From positions 3,906,001 to 3,970,000 of the forward strand of contig NZ_JAFBBV010000001.1 of assembly GCF_016907365.1 (NCBI RefSeq): 64,000 nucleotides of DNA, written 5' to 3'. The first letter of the stretch is position 1; every line of letters begins with the position of its first letter. The stretch is from Oerskovia paurometabola. Its GTDB lineage: Bacteria > Actinomycetota > Actinomycetes > Actinomycetales > Cellulomonadaceae. This document shows positions 32,748 to 40,722 of this stretch, one piece after another. The translations under genes and the position numbers were made by a program. The notes below the pieces were generated by a model, which saw only the letters and a list, made by a program, of their open reading frames with translations, made no database searches and was not told where the DNA came from.

Positions 32748-33299
32748 GTGACCACCGCACCCGACCTCTTCGAGCTGCGTCCTGGGCGCCAGGACGACGT
32801 CGAGCAGTGCCTGGGGGTGTGGATCGAGGCGAGTGCCGCCCGCGACGGACGCCGTGTCGAGGGCGTCGGTGCTCGCGCCCGCGGGAAGTTCGACCAGAGC
32901 GTCGCGTGGACGGTCGCGACGGACGGCGTGGGCGACGTCGTCGGGTTCGCCGTGGGGACGCGTCCGGGCAGCGGACTGGCGAGCGACCCACCCGGGTCCG
33001 CGGTGCTCGGCCTGCTCGCGGTCGATCCCCGCGCCCAGGGTGCGGGCCTCGGCCGCCGGCTTCTCCGGGACGTCACCGGTCTGCTCGCTCGACAGGGCTA
33101 CTCTCGCGCCGTGCTTCACGTCCTGACGGACAACGTCGGCGCGGTCAGCCTCTACGAGCGGCACGGCTGGGTTCCTCGGGGAGACCCGGTCGAGCACGCC
33201 CTGCTACGACGCGACTCGCAGACCTACGTGCGTGACCTGACGCGAGCGGACCATCACGACGGGGCGGACGCCTCGACCCCGACAGGCCCCCGCGCCTGA
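32748..33299 (+). CDS. GNAT family N-acetyltransferase
   Basis: This 183-residue acetyltransferase begins with the usual FELRPGRQDDVEQCLGVWIE strand-helix. The acetyl-CoA site is LGLLAVDPRAQGAGLGRRLL (Q-x-x-G-x-G) and the C-terminal motif is AVLHVLTDNVGAVSLYERHG with a WVPRG strand. The last 25 residues are a disordered acidic/basic tail. Substrate unknown. GTG at 32748 follows TATGTT by 6 nt. It shares orientation with the methyltransferase, DUF1684 and beta-helix genes, but each has its own spacer. Confidence 0.88.
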   Translation: MTTAPDLFELRPGRQDDVEQCLGVWIEASAARDGRRVEGVGARARGKFDQSVAWTVATDGVGDVVGFAVGTRPGSGLASDPPGSAVLGLLAVDPRAQGAGLGRRLLRDVTGLLARQGYSRAVLHVLTDNVGAVSLYERHGWVPRGDPVEHALLRRDSQTYVRDLTRADHHDGADASTPTGPRA

Positions 33300-33338
33300 C
33301 GAGGTGCTGGTGGACGTCCCGGCTGGCACCCTGGCCAG

Positions 33339-33986
33339 ATGATCACCGAGCTGCACGTCGTCGACTGGCGCCGCCGCGTCCAGCACCTGTACGCGCACGT
33401 CCGCGACCTGGCCGTCGAGGACCCCGCAGCGGCGCACGAGTACTGGGTCGCGTCGCGCGACGCCCTGCTGGCCGAGCACCCGGCGTCGCCGATCCTGCCC
33501 GCGGACCGGCCCGCCTTCACCGGGGTTCCGGTCGGCCCGTACGACGCCGCGATGCGCTTCGAGGTGCCGCTCGTGCCCGACCCCGCGCGCGGCACCCCCG
33601 ACGCCGCCCGCCTCGACGTCCCCACGGGCACCGACGGCGTGGTGCCGTTCGAGCGCGTCGGGCGCCTCGACCTCCCGGGCCTGGGGTCGCTCGACGTGTG
33701 GGCGCTGCGCTCGTACGGCGGCGGGCTGTTCGTGCCGGTCAAGGACCGGTCGACCGCGACGTACGGCGGCGGTCGCTACCTGCTGGACACGATCAAGGGC
33801 GCGGACCTCGGGTCCGCGTCGTCCCGTCCGGGGCCCGACGGCGACGCTCCCCTGGTCGTCGACCTCAACTTCGCGTACAACCCGTCGTGCGCGTACGACC
33901 CGGCCTGGGCGTGCCCGCTCGCGCCGCCCGGGAACACGCTCGCGGTCGAGCTGGCGTGCGGGGAGCTGGTGCGGGCCAAGGGCTAG
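33339..33986 (+). CDS. DUF1684 domain-containing protein
   Basis: This 215-residue soluble protein matches the DUF1684 family. It has an N-terminal helical region ending AHEYWVASRDALLAEHPASP, then a beta-rich domain with LWALRSYGGGLFVPVKDRST-like strands. The signature C-terminal NFAYNPSCAYDPAWACPLAP is followed by PGNTLAVELACGE. The conserved Tyr-Asn-Pro-x-Cys and Cys-Pro segment suggests a small-molecule binding or redox site, but the family has no established reaction. It carries no signal peptide. ATG 33339 is the first good start, and no Shine-Dalgarno is evident. Confidence 0.9.
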   Translation: MITELHVVDWRRRVQHLYAHVRDLAVEDPAAAHEYWVASRDALLAEHPASPILPADRPAFTGVPVGPYDAAMRFEVPLVPDPARGTPDAARLDVPTGTDGVVPFERVGRLDLPGLGSLDVWALRSYGGGLFVPVKDRSTATYGGGRYLLDTIKGADLGSASSRPGPDGDAPLVVDLNFAYNPSCAYDPAWACPLAPPGNTLAVELACGELVRAKG

Positions 33987-34052
33987 CTGCCACCCTGTCT
34001 GCTCGACGGGGTCACGCACACCCACGGCGCGACCTGTGGAAAGGTCCTCGTC

Positions 34053-34709
34053 GTGACCAGCATCCCGGACGAGCGTCCGCTCCGTGTCCCCTTCCTCGAC
34101 CGCGCGGGGGTCGAGGCTCTCGCCGCGATCGGGGTCGTCGTCCCCGCCCCGGACGCCGTGTGGGTCTCGGGGCGAGCCCGTTTCGCTCCCGGGGTCGTGC
34201 TCCACCCGACGGTCGTCGTGGAGTGCGACGGCACGTCGAGCGTGACCGTGAGCGAGGGAGCCGTGCTCCACCCCGGCACCCGGATCAGCGCGACGAACGG
34301 CGCCTCGGTCCGGGTCGGGGCCCGCACGACGCTCGGCCCGGGCGGCTGCACCCTCGTGGCCGACGGCGAGGAGCTGCACGTCGGTGCCGACGGCCGGTAC
34401 CGCATGGCGCTCCTGCTCGGGCCGGGCACGTACGGCGACGGCTGCCAGGTCCTCGGACCGATCGAGGCCCGCGCCTGCACGCTCGAGGGCGGTCAGCCGG
34501 GCGACGCCCCCGACGTCGCCTCGCGCGGCGCCCTGCTCAAGGGGGCCGGGCGCGCGGCGGGCATCACGCTGCGCCGAGGTCAGGTCGTCAACGGCGCGGG
34601 CGACTTCCGCCGCGCACCGGTGGAGGATCAGACGGCGTACCACCCTGTCGGCCCCTCGAGACACGCGGGCCCGGTCACCGTCAGTGGAGCAGCGACTTCA
34701 ACCCGATGA
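34053..34709 (+). CDS. Left-handed beta-helix (hexapeptide) protein, GlmU-like
   Basis: This 218-residue protein is built largely of hexapeptide-type turns: VSGRARFAPGVVLHPTVVVE, VTVSEGAVLHPGTRIS and VRVGARTTLGPGGCTLV. That is the pattern of left-handed beta-helix acyltransferases and of the C-terminal part of GlmU. The nucleotidyltransferase domain is absent and no catalytic His was identified. It may be a stand-alone sugar acyltransferase-like protein. The GTG start has a GAAAGG ribosome site upstream. Its last 29 bp overlap the convergent membrane protein gene. Confidence 0.72.
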   Translation: MTSIPDERPLRVPFLDRAGVEALAAIGVVVPAPDAVWVSGRARFAPGVVLHPTVVVECDGTSSVTVSEGAVLHPGTRISATNGASVRVGARTTLGPGGCTLVADGEELHVGADGRYRMALLLGPGTYGDGCQVLGPIEARACTLEGGQPGDAPDVASRGALLKGAGRAAGITLRRGQVVNGAGDFRRAPVEDQTAYHPVGPSRHAGPVTVSGAATSTR

Positions 34710-35268
34710 TCAGCAGCCCGAACGCACCCGCGATCACCGTCTCGAGCGTCAACGCCCACCCCCGCACACCGGCCCGGTGCGACGCGAGGTGCCCGACCAC
34801 CCCCAGCATCAGCACCGTGAACCACAGTGCGACCAGGGCGGCGTCGGCCACCCCCAGCCGGAGCACGCGCCCGACGAGGAAGACCACGAGCGCCGGGACC
34901 CCGCCGATCAGGACCCACACCTCCTCCGACGACGCCAGCCTCAGACGCTGAATGATCGAGTGGTCAGCGTCGCGGAACCGGCCCCCCAGCGCCGACACGT
35001 AGACGTGCGCCGCCCAGTAGATGATCAGGACGCCCGCGACCGCGAGGACCACGAAGTCGCTCGATGCGTCGTGCGTGCTCGACACCGCGAGCATGAACCC
35101 CGCGACGATGGCCCCGTAGAGGAAGTCCGCCGGGCCACCGCGCGAGAACCGCTCGCTCCACGCGTCCCGCTGGGCGTGGTGGTCGACGCTCTTCCACGAG
35201 CGCGCCGCGCTGTCTCCGCCCGGGGCGCGTCCCTCGTCGCCCGTCCCGGCCTCGTCGCCGTCCGTCAT
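34681..35268 (-). CDS. Multi-pass membrane protein of unknown function
   Basis: This 195-residue protein has a polar N terminus (about 45 residues, with RSWKSVDHHAQRDAWSERFS) and then about five hydrophobic helices (FLYGAIVAGFMLAV, FVVLAVAGVLIIYWAAHVYV, VWVLIGGVPALVVFLVGRVL, and two more). No family motif was recognised. ATG at 35266-35268 has a GGGAGG ribosome site and a TACAGT -10 element about 55 nt upstream, near 35320. Its 3' end overlaps the beta-helix gene tail to tail. Confidence 0.78.
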   Translation of the reverse strand: MTDGDEAGTGDEGRAPGGDSAARSWKSVDHHAQRDAWSERFSRGGPADFLYGAIVAGFMLAVSSTHDASSDFVVLAVAGVLIIYWAAHVYVSALGGRFRDADHSIIQRLRLASSEEVWVLIGGVPALVVFLVGRVLRLGVADAALVALWFTVLMLGVVGHLASHRAGVRGWALTLETVIAGAFGLLIIGLKSLLH

Positions 35269-35423
35269 CCGCGTCGCCTCCCGGTCGTCCCCGCCTGCCG
35301 CCGCCTCTCTCGTCACTGTAGCGACGCCGTCGGGCCCCCCGCGCGGCGACCGACCGGGGACCACCTGACGAACGCAGCGCGCCCACCGTCCCTCGTCGCT
35401 CCTCCCCGGCCGCGCACGCCGTG

Positions 35424-35436
35424 TAGCGTCCCGTCC
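35424..35436 (+). promoter_or_regulatory. -10 box for leaderless tetR
   Basis: TAGCGT at 35424-35429 is 7 nt before the ATG. Confidence 0.6.
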
Positions 35437-36213
35437 ATGAGTGCCGCACGAAGCAACACGCACGCGCAGGCGGTGGACGCGGCGATCGAGCTGTTCACCC
35501 GCAAGGGCTACGAGCAGACGACCGTCGAGGACATCGCCGACGCCGCACAGATCAGCCGGGCCACGTTCTTCCGCCGTTTCCGATCCAAGGAGGACGTGGT
35601 CTTCGCGGACCACGAGCTGCTGCTCGACGCCGTCGTGGTCCTGCTCGGCGAGACCCGTCCCGCGGCGCGCGGGGTGACCCCCGAGGAGCTCGAGAACGTC
35701 GACCCGTACGTCGAGGTGTGCAAGGCCGCGCGGCTCGTGTTCGACCACCACGTGGGCCAGCGCGAGACGTCGGTCGCGCGGCACCGCCTGCTGCAGGACG
35801 TGCCCGCGCTGCGCGACCGCGAGCTCGTGACGACGCACCGCTACGAGCGCGCGTTCACGTCCTACCTGCGCGACTCGCTGCCCGCGGACACCCGCAACTC
35901 GACCGCGTCGGTCGCGTTCGCGGCGTCGGTCGTCGCGGTGCACAACGCGATCCTGCGGCGCTGGCTGCGCGACCCGGACCAGGACCTGCGCCCCGAGCTC
36001 GAGGAGGCGTTCGCGGACCTGCGCCGCGCGGCCCGCAACCCCGCCGGCCCGACGACGGAGCCCACCCCCGCACCCACGTCGCCTGCGCGCGGCTCGGGGG
36101 ACGCCCTCGCGCGGTCGGGTGACGCATCGGGCCGCAGAGTCGTCGTGACCGTGCTCGACGGCGACGCCGACCCCGACGAGGTCGCCCGCGCGGTCCGCGA
36201 CGCGCTCGCCTGA
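35437..36213 (+). CDS. TetR/AcrR family transcriptional regulator
   Basis: This 258-residue regulator has a strong TetR helix-turn-helix (AVDAAIELFTRKGYEQTTVE, ISRATFFRRFRSKEDVVFAD) and an all-helical ligand domain. It also has an unusual C-terminal extension: a Pro/Thr-rich linker and then a short VVVTVLDGDADPDEVARAVR segment with beta-alpha character. It is divergent from the membrane protein gene at 35268, its most likely target. ATG is 7 nt after TAGCGT. No palindromic operator was obvious in the intergenic region. Confidence 0.9.
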   Translation: MSAARSNTHAQAVDAAIELFTRKGYEQTTVEDIADAAQISRATFFRRFRSKEDVVFADHELLLDAVVVLLGETRPAARGVTPEELENVDPYVEVCKAARLVFDHHVGQRETSVARHRLLQDVPALRDRELVTTHRYERAFTSYLRDSLPADTRNSTASVAFAASVVAVHNAILRRWLRDPDQDLRPELEEAFADLRRAARNPAGPTTEPTPAPTSPARGSGDALARSGDASGRRVVVTVLDGDADPDEVARAVRDALA

Positions 36214-36239
36214 ACACGTCGGGACGAGCCCTGGGCGCC

Positions 36240-36269
36240 CTGACGGGCCCGGGAATGCGCGAGTAGCAT
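36240..36269 (+). promoter_or_regulatory. Promoter of the FMN riboswitch transcript
   Basis: CTGACG (36240-36245) and TAGCAT (36264-36269) have an 18-nt spacer. Transcription would start near 36276, about 30 nt before the aptamer. Confidence 0.6.
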
Positions 36270-36304
36270 CAGAGGTTGCAGCACACAGCAAGCAGTACGC
36301 ACGA

Positions 36305-36426
36305 ACGTGCTCCGGGGTCGGTGCAATTCCGAGCCGGCGGTGACAGTCCGCGACCCGCGCCCACGCGCGGTTGACCTGGTGGAACTCCAGGACCGACGGT
36401 GAAAGTCCGGATGGGAGGAAGCACGT
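36305..36426 (+). ncRNA. FMN riboswitch (RFN element)
   Basis: The conserved RFN blocks are all present. P1 is ACGTGCT/AGCACGT, GGGGTCGGTGCAATTCCGAG follows, then CCGGCGGTGACAGTCCGCGA, a variable GCGCCCACGCGC arm, GGTGGAACTCCAGGACCGAC and GGTGAAAGTCCGGATGGGAG. The element senses flavin mononucleotide and normally switches off the downstream gene. It precedes a PnuC-type transporter gene. A 176-nt stretch follows with complementary CACGGCC...GGCCGTG arms and further GC stems that may form the expression platform. Confidence 0.97.
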
Positions 36427-36602
36427 GCGGCACGGCCGTCCCGGCCGGGCCGGGCAGACGATCCGTCGAGCCCGCCCCCGACCAGCGGGACCGGCCTGGC
36501 CGTGGTGAGCGACGCCGTCGGGCAGCCCGGGAACGGGCGGACCGACCCGCCGCCCGCCCTCACCCCGGAGCCGACGTGCCCGGGACGACGAGGAAACACC
36601 CC
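36427..36602 (+). promoter_or_regulatory. Riboswitch expression platform and leader
   Basis: This leader between the aptamer and the ATG contains CACGGCC near 36430 that can pair with GGCCGTG near 36500, and several further GC stems. No U-run follows any of them, so translational or Rho-dependent control is as likely as termination. Confidence 0.45.
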
Positions 36603-37322
36603 ATGGACCTGATCCACGCGCTCTTCGACGCGCAGCTCACGATCGGCGACCAGCACCTGCTGTGGCGCGAGATCGTGGGCAACGGGTTCGGGCTCGCGTC
36701 CGCGCTCGGCGGCATGCGCCGCAAGATCTGGGCGTGGCCCGTGGGGATCGTCGGGAACCTCCTGCTGCTCACGGTGTTCCTCGGGGCCGTGTTCGCGACG
36801 CCCAACCCCGTCAACCTGCTCGGCCAGGCCGGGCGCCAGGTCATGTTCGTCGTCGTGTCGGTGTACGGGTGGGTGCAGTGGCGCCGGACGCGCGACCGTC
36901 TCGGGGAGGCGGACGCCGACAGCCACGGCGTGGCGGTCGTGCCGCGCTGGGCCTCGTGGCGGCAGCGCGCCTTCCTGGTCGTCGCGCTCGTGGCCGGGAC
37001 AGCGCTCCTGACCCCGATCTTCCGCGCGCTGGAGTCGTACGAGCCCGTGTGGGCCGACGCGTGGATCTTCATGGGCTCGCTGCTCGCGACGTACGGCATG
37101 GCCAAGGGCTGGGTCGAGTTCTGGCTGATCTGGGTCGCCGTGGACATCGTTGGCGTGCCCCTGCTGGTCGACGCGGGCTTCTACGCGTCGGCGTTCATGT
37201 ACGTGTTCTACGGGGCGTTCACGCTCGTGGGCTTCTTCGTGTGGTGGCGCATCGACCGGCGCTCGAAGGCCCTGATCCTCGCGGGCGCCTCCCCCGCCGC
37301 GCCCACCACCGGGCAGGCCTGA
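36603..37322 (+). CDS. ribM: PnuC-family riboflavin transporter (RibM/PnuX type)
   Basis: This 239-residue membrane protein has about seven helices of the PnuC fold. GNGFGLASALGGMRRKIWAW and PVGIVGNLLLLTVFLGAVF are at the N terminus, YGWVQWRRTRDR is in the first loop, and TYGMAKGWVEFWLIWVAVDI follows in the C-terminal half. PnuC proteins carry nicotinamide riboside, whereas the actinobacterial PnuX/RibM branch carries riboflavin. The FMN riboswitch directly upstream strongly supports riboflavin or a related flavin. The ATG follows GACGAGGAAAC. The gene is monocistronic, with a hairpin beyond its end. Confidence 0.88.
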   Translation: MDLIHALFDAQLTIGDQHLLWREIVGNGFGLASALGGMRRKIWAWPVGIVGNLLLLTVFLGAVFATPNPVNLLGQAGRQVMFVVVSVYGWVQWRRTRDRLGEADADSHGVAVVPRWASWRQRAFLVVALVAGTALLTPIFRALESYEPVWADAWIFMGSLLATYGMAKGWVEFWLIWVAVDIVGVPLLVDAGFYASAFMYVFYGAFTLVGFFVWWRIDRRSKALILAGASPAAPTTGQA

Positions 37323-37363
37323 CGCCACCTCTTGCGCCCCGGTGGGCCGGGCGGATACTCGAA

Positions 37364-37392
37364 GGTGCGCCCCTGCTCGCGCGGGGCGCACC
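37364..37392. terminator. Hairpin after the flavin transporter gene
   Basis: A perfect 10-bp stem (GGTGCGCCCC/GGGGCGCACC) with a 9-nt loop. It may terminate the transporter mRNA, or sit in the 5' leader of the next gene, whose possible -10 box GATACT is at 37353-37358. Confidence 0.6.
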
Positions 37393-37422
37393 ACGTCCGA
37401 CCGCGACGGAGAAGGCGACACC

Positions 37423-37845
37423 ATGACGACTCGACTCAACCCGTACCTGAACTTCCGGGACGACGCCCGTGCGGCGATCGAGTTCTACCGAGACGTGTTC
37501 GGCGGCGAGCTGACCATCAGCACGTTCGCCGACTTCCAGGCGGCCGACGACCCCGCCGACGCCGACAAGGTCATGCACTCCCAGCTCGAGGCGCCGAACG
37601 GCCTGGTCCTCATGGCCGCCGACACCCCGAGCTCGATGGAGTACTCGCCCGGCGGCGGCGTCGCGATCTCGCTCAGCGGCGAGCAGGCCGACGACGCCGA
37701 GCTCCGCGGCTACTGGGCCAAGCTGTCGTCGAGCGGCACCGTGACCGTGCCGCTCGAGGTCGCACCGTGGGGCGACGCGTTCGGCATGTGCGTCGACCGG
37801 TTCGGTGTGAGCTGGCTCGTCAACATCGCGGCCGCGCAGGGCTGA
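37423..37845 (+). CDS. VOC family protein, PhnB-like
   Basis: This 140-residue protein has the PhnB/3-demethylubiquinone-methyltransferase-like VOC pattern. LNPYLNFRDDARAAIEFYRD is at the N terminus, GGELTISTFADF follows, MHSQLEAPNGLVLMAAD comes next, and WGDAFGMCVDRFGVSWLVNI is at the C terminus. PhnB-like proteins bind small ligands and many lack a catalytic metal set. The exact role is unknown. ATG 37423 has GGAGAAGG upstream. Confidence 0.9.
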   Translation: MTTRLNPYLNFRDDARAAIEFYRDVFGGELTISTFADFQAADDPADADKVMHSQLEAPNGLVLMAADTPSSMEYSPGGGVAISLSGEQADDAELRGYWAKLSSSGTVTVPLEVAPWGDAFGMCVDRFGVSWLVNIAAAQG

Positions 37846-37900
37846 CGTGCTGCCCGTGCGGGGCTGAGCCAGCACCGGTGCCCGTCGCCGACCGGACGAC

Positions 37901-38761
37901 TCACTCCTCGGACGTGCGCCGGCGGTAGTGGTCCCACGACCGCAACGGCGGCTGCGACGCCTCGTGCGAGACGGCGTCGGACCCGACGGCCGACGCGAGG
38001 CGCAACGAGTGGTCCGCGGGCAGGCCGGCAGCGAGAGAGAGCGTCAGGGCGGCGCAGAAGGCGTCTCCCGCCCCGACGCTGTTCACGACCTCGGTGCGGT
38101 AGGCCGGCACACGGAGCGTCTCCACCCCGTGCTCGACCAGGGCCGCCCCGTCGCCGCCGTAGGTGACCACGACCCGCCGCGCCGACGCCACCTCAGGCAT
38201 CGCCGCGTACTCGGTCTCGTTGACGACGACGAGGTCGGCACGGTCGACCAGCTCACGGGGCAGGGCGCGCGCAGGCGCGGCGTTGAGCGCGACGTAACCG
38301 GGGAAGGCCAGAGCCGCTGCGACGACGACGTCGAGCGGGATCTCGAGCTGAGCGAGGAGCACGTCGGAGTCGCCGGACCCCGCCGACGGCAGCCGGACGT
38401 CGTCGTTGGCGCCCGCGCAGACCGCGATCTGGTTCTCGCCCGCGGCATCGACCACGATGAGCGCCGTCCCCGTGGGGGCGCTCACGCGCGCGACCGCGTC
38501 GGTCCCCACCCCGGCCTCCGCGAGGGCCGCGACGAGTCCGTGCCCGGCCTCGTCCGTGCCGACCGCCCCGACCATGCGGGTGTCCGCCCCGAGCCGGGCA
38601 GCCGCGACGGCCTGGTTCGCGCCCTTGCCTCCCGGCTGCGCGGACAGCACGCCGCCACCGACCGTCTCTCCGGGCCCGGGGAGACGTGCGGTCCGCGCCG
38701 TGACGTCGTGGTTGATGCTGCCGAGGACGAGGATCCTGGGCAACGGGGGTGGGGTCGGCAC
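37901..38761 (-). CDS. rbsK: Ribokinase
   Basis: This 286-residue PfkB-family kinase has GSINHDVTARTARLPGPGET and GGKGANQAVAAARLGAD (sugar site) at the N terminus. The C-terminal VNSVGAGDAFCAALTLSLAA holds the catalytic Asp of the GAGD anion hole, and the central VVVNETEYAAM matches the family NE motif. It should phosphorylate ribose to ribose-5-phosphate. It is the last gene of the nucleoside salvage cluster, 22 bp after the GntR gene. With a nucleoside hydrolase in the same cluster, ribose released from nucleosides is the likely substrate. Confidence 0.93.
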   Translation of the reverse strand: MPTPPPLPRILVLGSINHDVTARTARLPGPGETVGGGVLSAQPGGKGANQAVAAARLGADTRMVGAVGTDEAGHGLVAALAEAGVGTDAVARVSAPTGTALIVVDAAGENQIAVCAGANDDVRLPSAGSGDSDVLLAQLEIPLDVVVAAALAFPGYVALNAAPARALPRELVDRADLVVVNETEYAAMPEVASARRVVVTYGGDGAALVEHGVETLRVPAYRTEVVNSVGAGDAFCAALTLSLAAGLPADHSLRLASAVGSDAVSHEASQPPLRSWDHYRRRTSEE

Positions 38762-38783
38762 GAGAGCTCCTTCGAGGGGTGGG

Positions 38784-39575
38784 TCAGGCTGAGGACGACT
38801 GGACGATCGCGAGCGGACCCGCCGCCGGCGACACGACGACCTTGGCGAGGTAGGCGGGGGTGCCCGAGAGCTGGGCGGTCTGGGTCAGGACGAGCACGGG
38901 GTCCTTGGCCTTGAGTCCGAGGAGCTGCCCTCGGGTGGCCCCGACCGTCCCGACGGCGACGTCGCACTCGGCGGCCTCGAAGACGGGGCCGAGGTCCGAG
39001 ACCATGAGCCGCAGCAACGTCCCCTCCTGCTCGGCGTAGCCCTGGACACGCGCCGCGAGCTCTCTGGACACGTCGGAGAGGTAGCGGCCCGCAGGAAGGT
39101 GCTCCTGGATGATCGCGACCGGGTCGGTTCCTCGATAGGCGACCGACTCCCGGAACCACATGTTCGCGGCGGCGTCCACGTCCAGCTTTCTCGACGTGAA
39201 GTCGGTCGTGGGCTGCAGGCCGAACTCGTGGGTCGCGATGCGCACGGGCTCGTCGACCGTCGACAGGACCTGCTCGAAGGTCCGCAGCCGCTCCAGGCCG
39301 ACGCTCGGCAACCTGTTGACGACCGTCCGTCCGACACCTCGGCGCGTCACGATCAGGCCGTCCTCCTCGAGGAGCATGAGGGCCTCCCGGACGACGGTCC
39401 GGCTCACGCCGAGCATCGTCCCGAGCTCGGTCTCGCTCGGGAGCAGCGAGCCGAGCGTGAACTCGGAGGACCGGATGGCGTCCGCGAGCCGTGAGTAGAC
39501 CGCGACGCGAAGAGGTTGTCCGGGAGCCGCCGTGACCGGTCGCGCGAAGGCCTCGGGGGTGTCGGTCGTGGTCAT
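38784..39575 (-). CDS. GntR family regulator with UTRA domain
   Basis: This 263-residue regulator has a GntR winged helix (LRVAVYSRLADAIRSSEFTL, LLPSETELGTMLGVSRTVVR, EALMLLEEDGLIVTRRGVGR) and a C-terminal effector domain of the UTRA/HutC type (about 100-255). It is transcribed with rbsK and lies downstream of the MFS and nucleoside hydrolase genes. It is the obvious candidate to bind the GTATAAC/GTTATAC palindrome before the MFS gene. Its effector may be a nucleoside, ribose or a phosphate derivative. ATG 39575 has GGAAGGAC upstream, and a TAACCT -10 element lies at about 39612-39617. Confidence 0.93.
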   Translation of the reverse strand: MTTTDTPEAFARPVTAAPGQPLRVAVYSRLADAIRSSEFTLGSLLPSETELGTMLGVSRTVVREALMLLEEDGLIVTRRGVGRTVVNRLPSVGLERLRTFEQVLSTVDEPVRIATHEFGLQPTTDFTSRKLDVDAAANMWFRESVAYRGTDPVAIIQEHLPAGRYLSDVSRELAARVQGYAEQEGTLLRLMVSDLGPVFEAAECDVAVGTVGATRGQLLGLKAKDPVLVLTQTAQLSGTPAYLAKVVVSPAAGPLAIVQSSSA

Positions 39576-39645
39576 GGTGTCCTTCCAGCGGCAGGAGTCG
39601 GCGTCCTCGCCAGGTTAGTGGTGCACGGACGTGCCGACGGGCTCG

Positions 39646-39677
39646 TGCGTGCGTGGCCCTGCAGGGCCACGCACGCA
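39646..39677 (-). terminator. Terminator after the nucleoside hydrolase gene
   Basis: A perfect 14-bp stem (TGCGTGCGTGGCCC and complement) with a TGCA loop lies 12 bp after the stop of the hydrolase. It separates the transport/hydrolase half of the cluster from gntR-rbsK. Confidence 0.8.
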
Positions 39678-39689
39678 GGTGGCGTGCGC

Positions 39690-40664
39690 TCAGGCGGACA
39701 CGCTCGCGTGCTGGAGCAGGCGGTCGACGAGGTGCGGGGCGAGCGGCTCGCTCGTCGAGAGCACGACGCGGACCCGTGCTCCCGGGTGGTCGACCTGGCC
39801 GAGCCTCTGTCCGCGCAGGTCGCAGAGCGTCTGCCCGCGCCCGGGCCCGGCGGTCGTGTCGACCACGACCGGCACGCGAGGGGCCGACGACGGGAGGACG
39901 CCCCCGACGGCGACGGCCGCCGCGAGCGGGTCGTGCAGGGCGGACGCGCGCCGACCGAGCTCGGGGACGTGGAAGTCGAAGTAGACGTCGAGGATGCGTC
40001 CGACGGTCTCCACGAACGGGTCCCCCGACGTGAGCAGAGCCTGCCGGTGCTCCTCCTCGAACGTGTTCTCCATGGTGACGTCCAGCGGCACGAGCGTGAC
40101 GTCCCACAGGGCAGCGAGCACGAGGGCCGCGGCCTCGGGGTCCCCCGCGACGTTCGCCTCGGCCACCGCACTGACGTTTCCAGGGACCAGTGCGGCCCCG
40201 CCCATGATCGTCACCTCGCGCACCATGGCGGGCAGCGCCGGCTCGAGCTCGAGCGCCTTCGCCAGGTTGGTCAGCGGGCCGACGGCGACGATCCGGAGAC
40301 GGCCCTCGTGCGCCCGGGCCAGCTCCACGAGGAAGGCGGCAGCGTCCTGCTCCTCGACCTGGCGCCGCGCTCGCGGGAGCTCGACGTCGCCGACCCCGTT
40401 GTGCCCGTGGATGTGCGGGACCCCTCCGCCGTAGGTGCTCGTCAGCCGGTCGTGGGCGCCGAGCGCGACGGGGACGTCCGGACGACCGGCGAGGTCCAGG
40501 AGGTCGAGCGTGTTGCGGGCGGCCTGGGCCGCGGCGACGTTCCCGCTCACGGTGCCGACGCCGACGAGGTCGATCTCCGGCGAGGCCAGCAGGTAGGCCA
40601 GGGCGAGAGTGTCGTCGACGCCCGTGTCGCAGTCCAGGTAGAGGGGGTGGCGAGGGGGGTTCAT
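39690..40664 (-). CDS. Nucleoside hydrolase (IunH/Rih family)
   Basis: This 324-residue enzyme has the diagnostic DCDTGVDDTLALAYLL at residues 11-26, whose Asp cluster binds Ca2+ and the ribose hydroxyls. It also has VGTVSGNVAAAQAARNTLDL, IVAVGPLTNLAKALELEP, EVTIMGGAALVPGNVS and the late LHDPLAAAVAVG. It hydrolyses the N-glycosidic bond of nucleosides to base plus ribose. It is preceded by an MFS transporter gene 58 bp upstream and followed by ribokinase, giving a coherent uptake, cleavage and phosphorylation route. ATG 40664 is the family-typical start. Purine or pyrimidine preference cannot be told. Confidence 0.93.
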   Translation of the reverse strand: MNPPRHPLYLDCDTGVDDTLALAYLLASPEIDLVGVGTVSGNVAAAQAARNTLDLLDLAGRPDVPVALGAHDRLTSTYGGGVPHIHGHNGVGDVELPRARRQVEEQDAAAFLVELARAHEGRLRIVAVGPLTNLAKALELEPALPAMVREVTIMGGAALVPGNVSAVAEANVAGDPEAAALVLAALWDVTLVPLDVTMENTFEEEHRQALLTSGDPFVETVGRILDVYFDFHVPELGRRASALHDPLAAAVAVGGVLPSSAPRVPVVVDTTAGPGRGQTLCDLRGQRLGQVDHPGARVRVVLSTSEPLAPHLVDRLLQHASVSA

Positions 40665-40722
40665 GAGTTCTCCGGTCGGGGGATCGATGGGGCGGGGACG
40701 CGGCGGGACGCGGTGGGGACGA

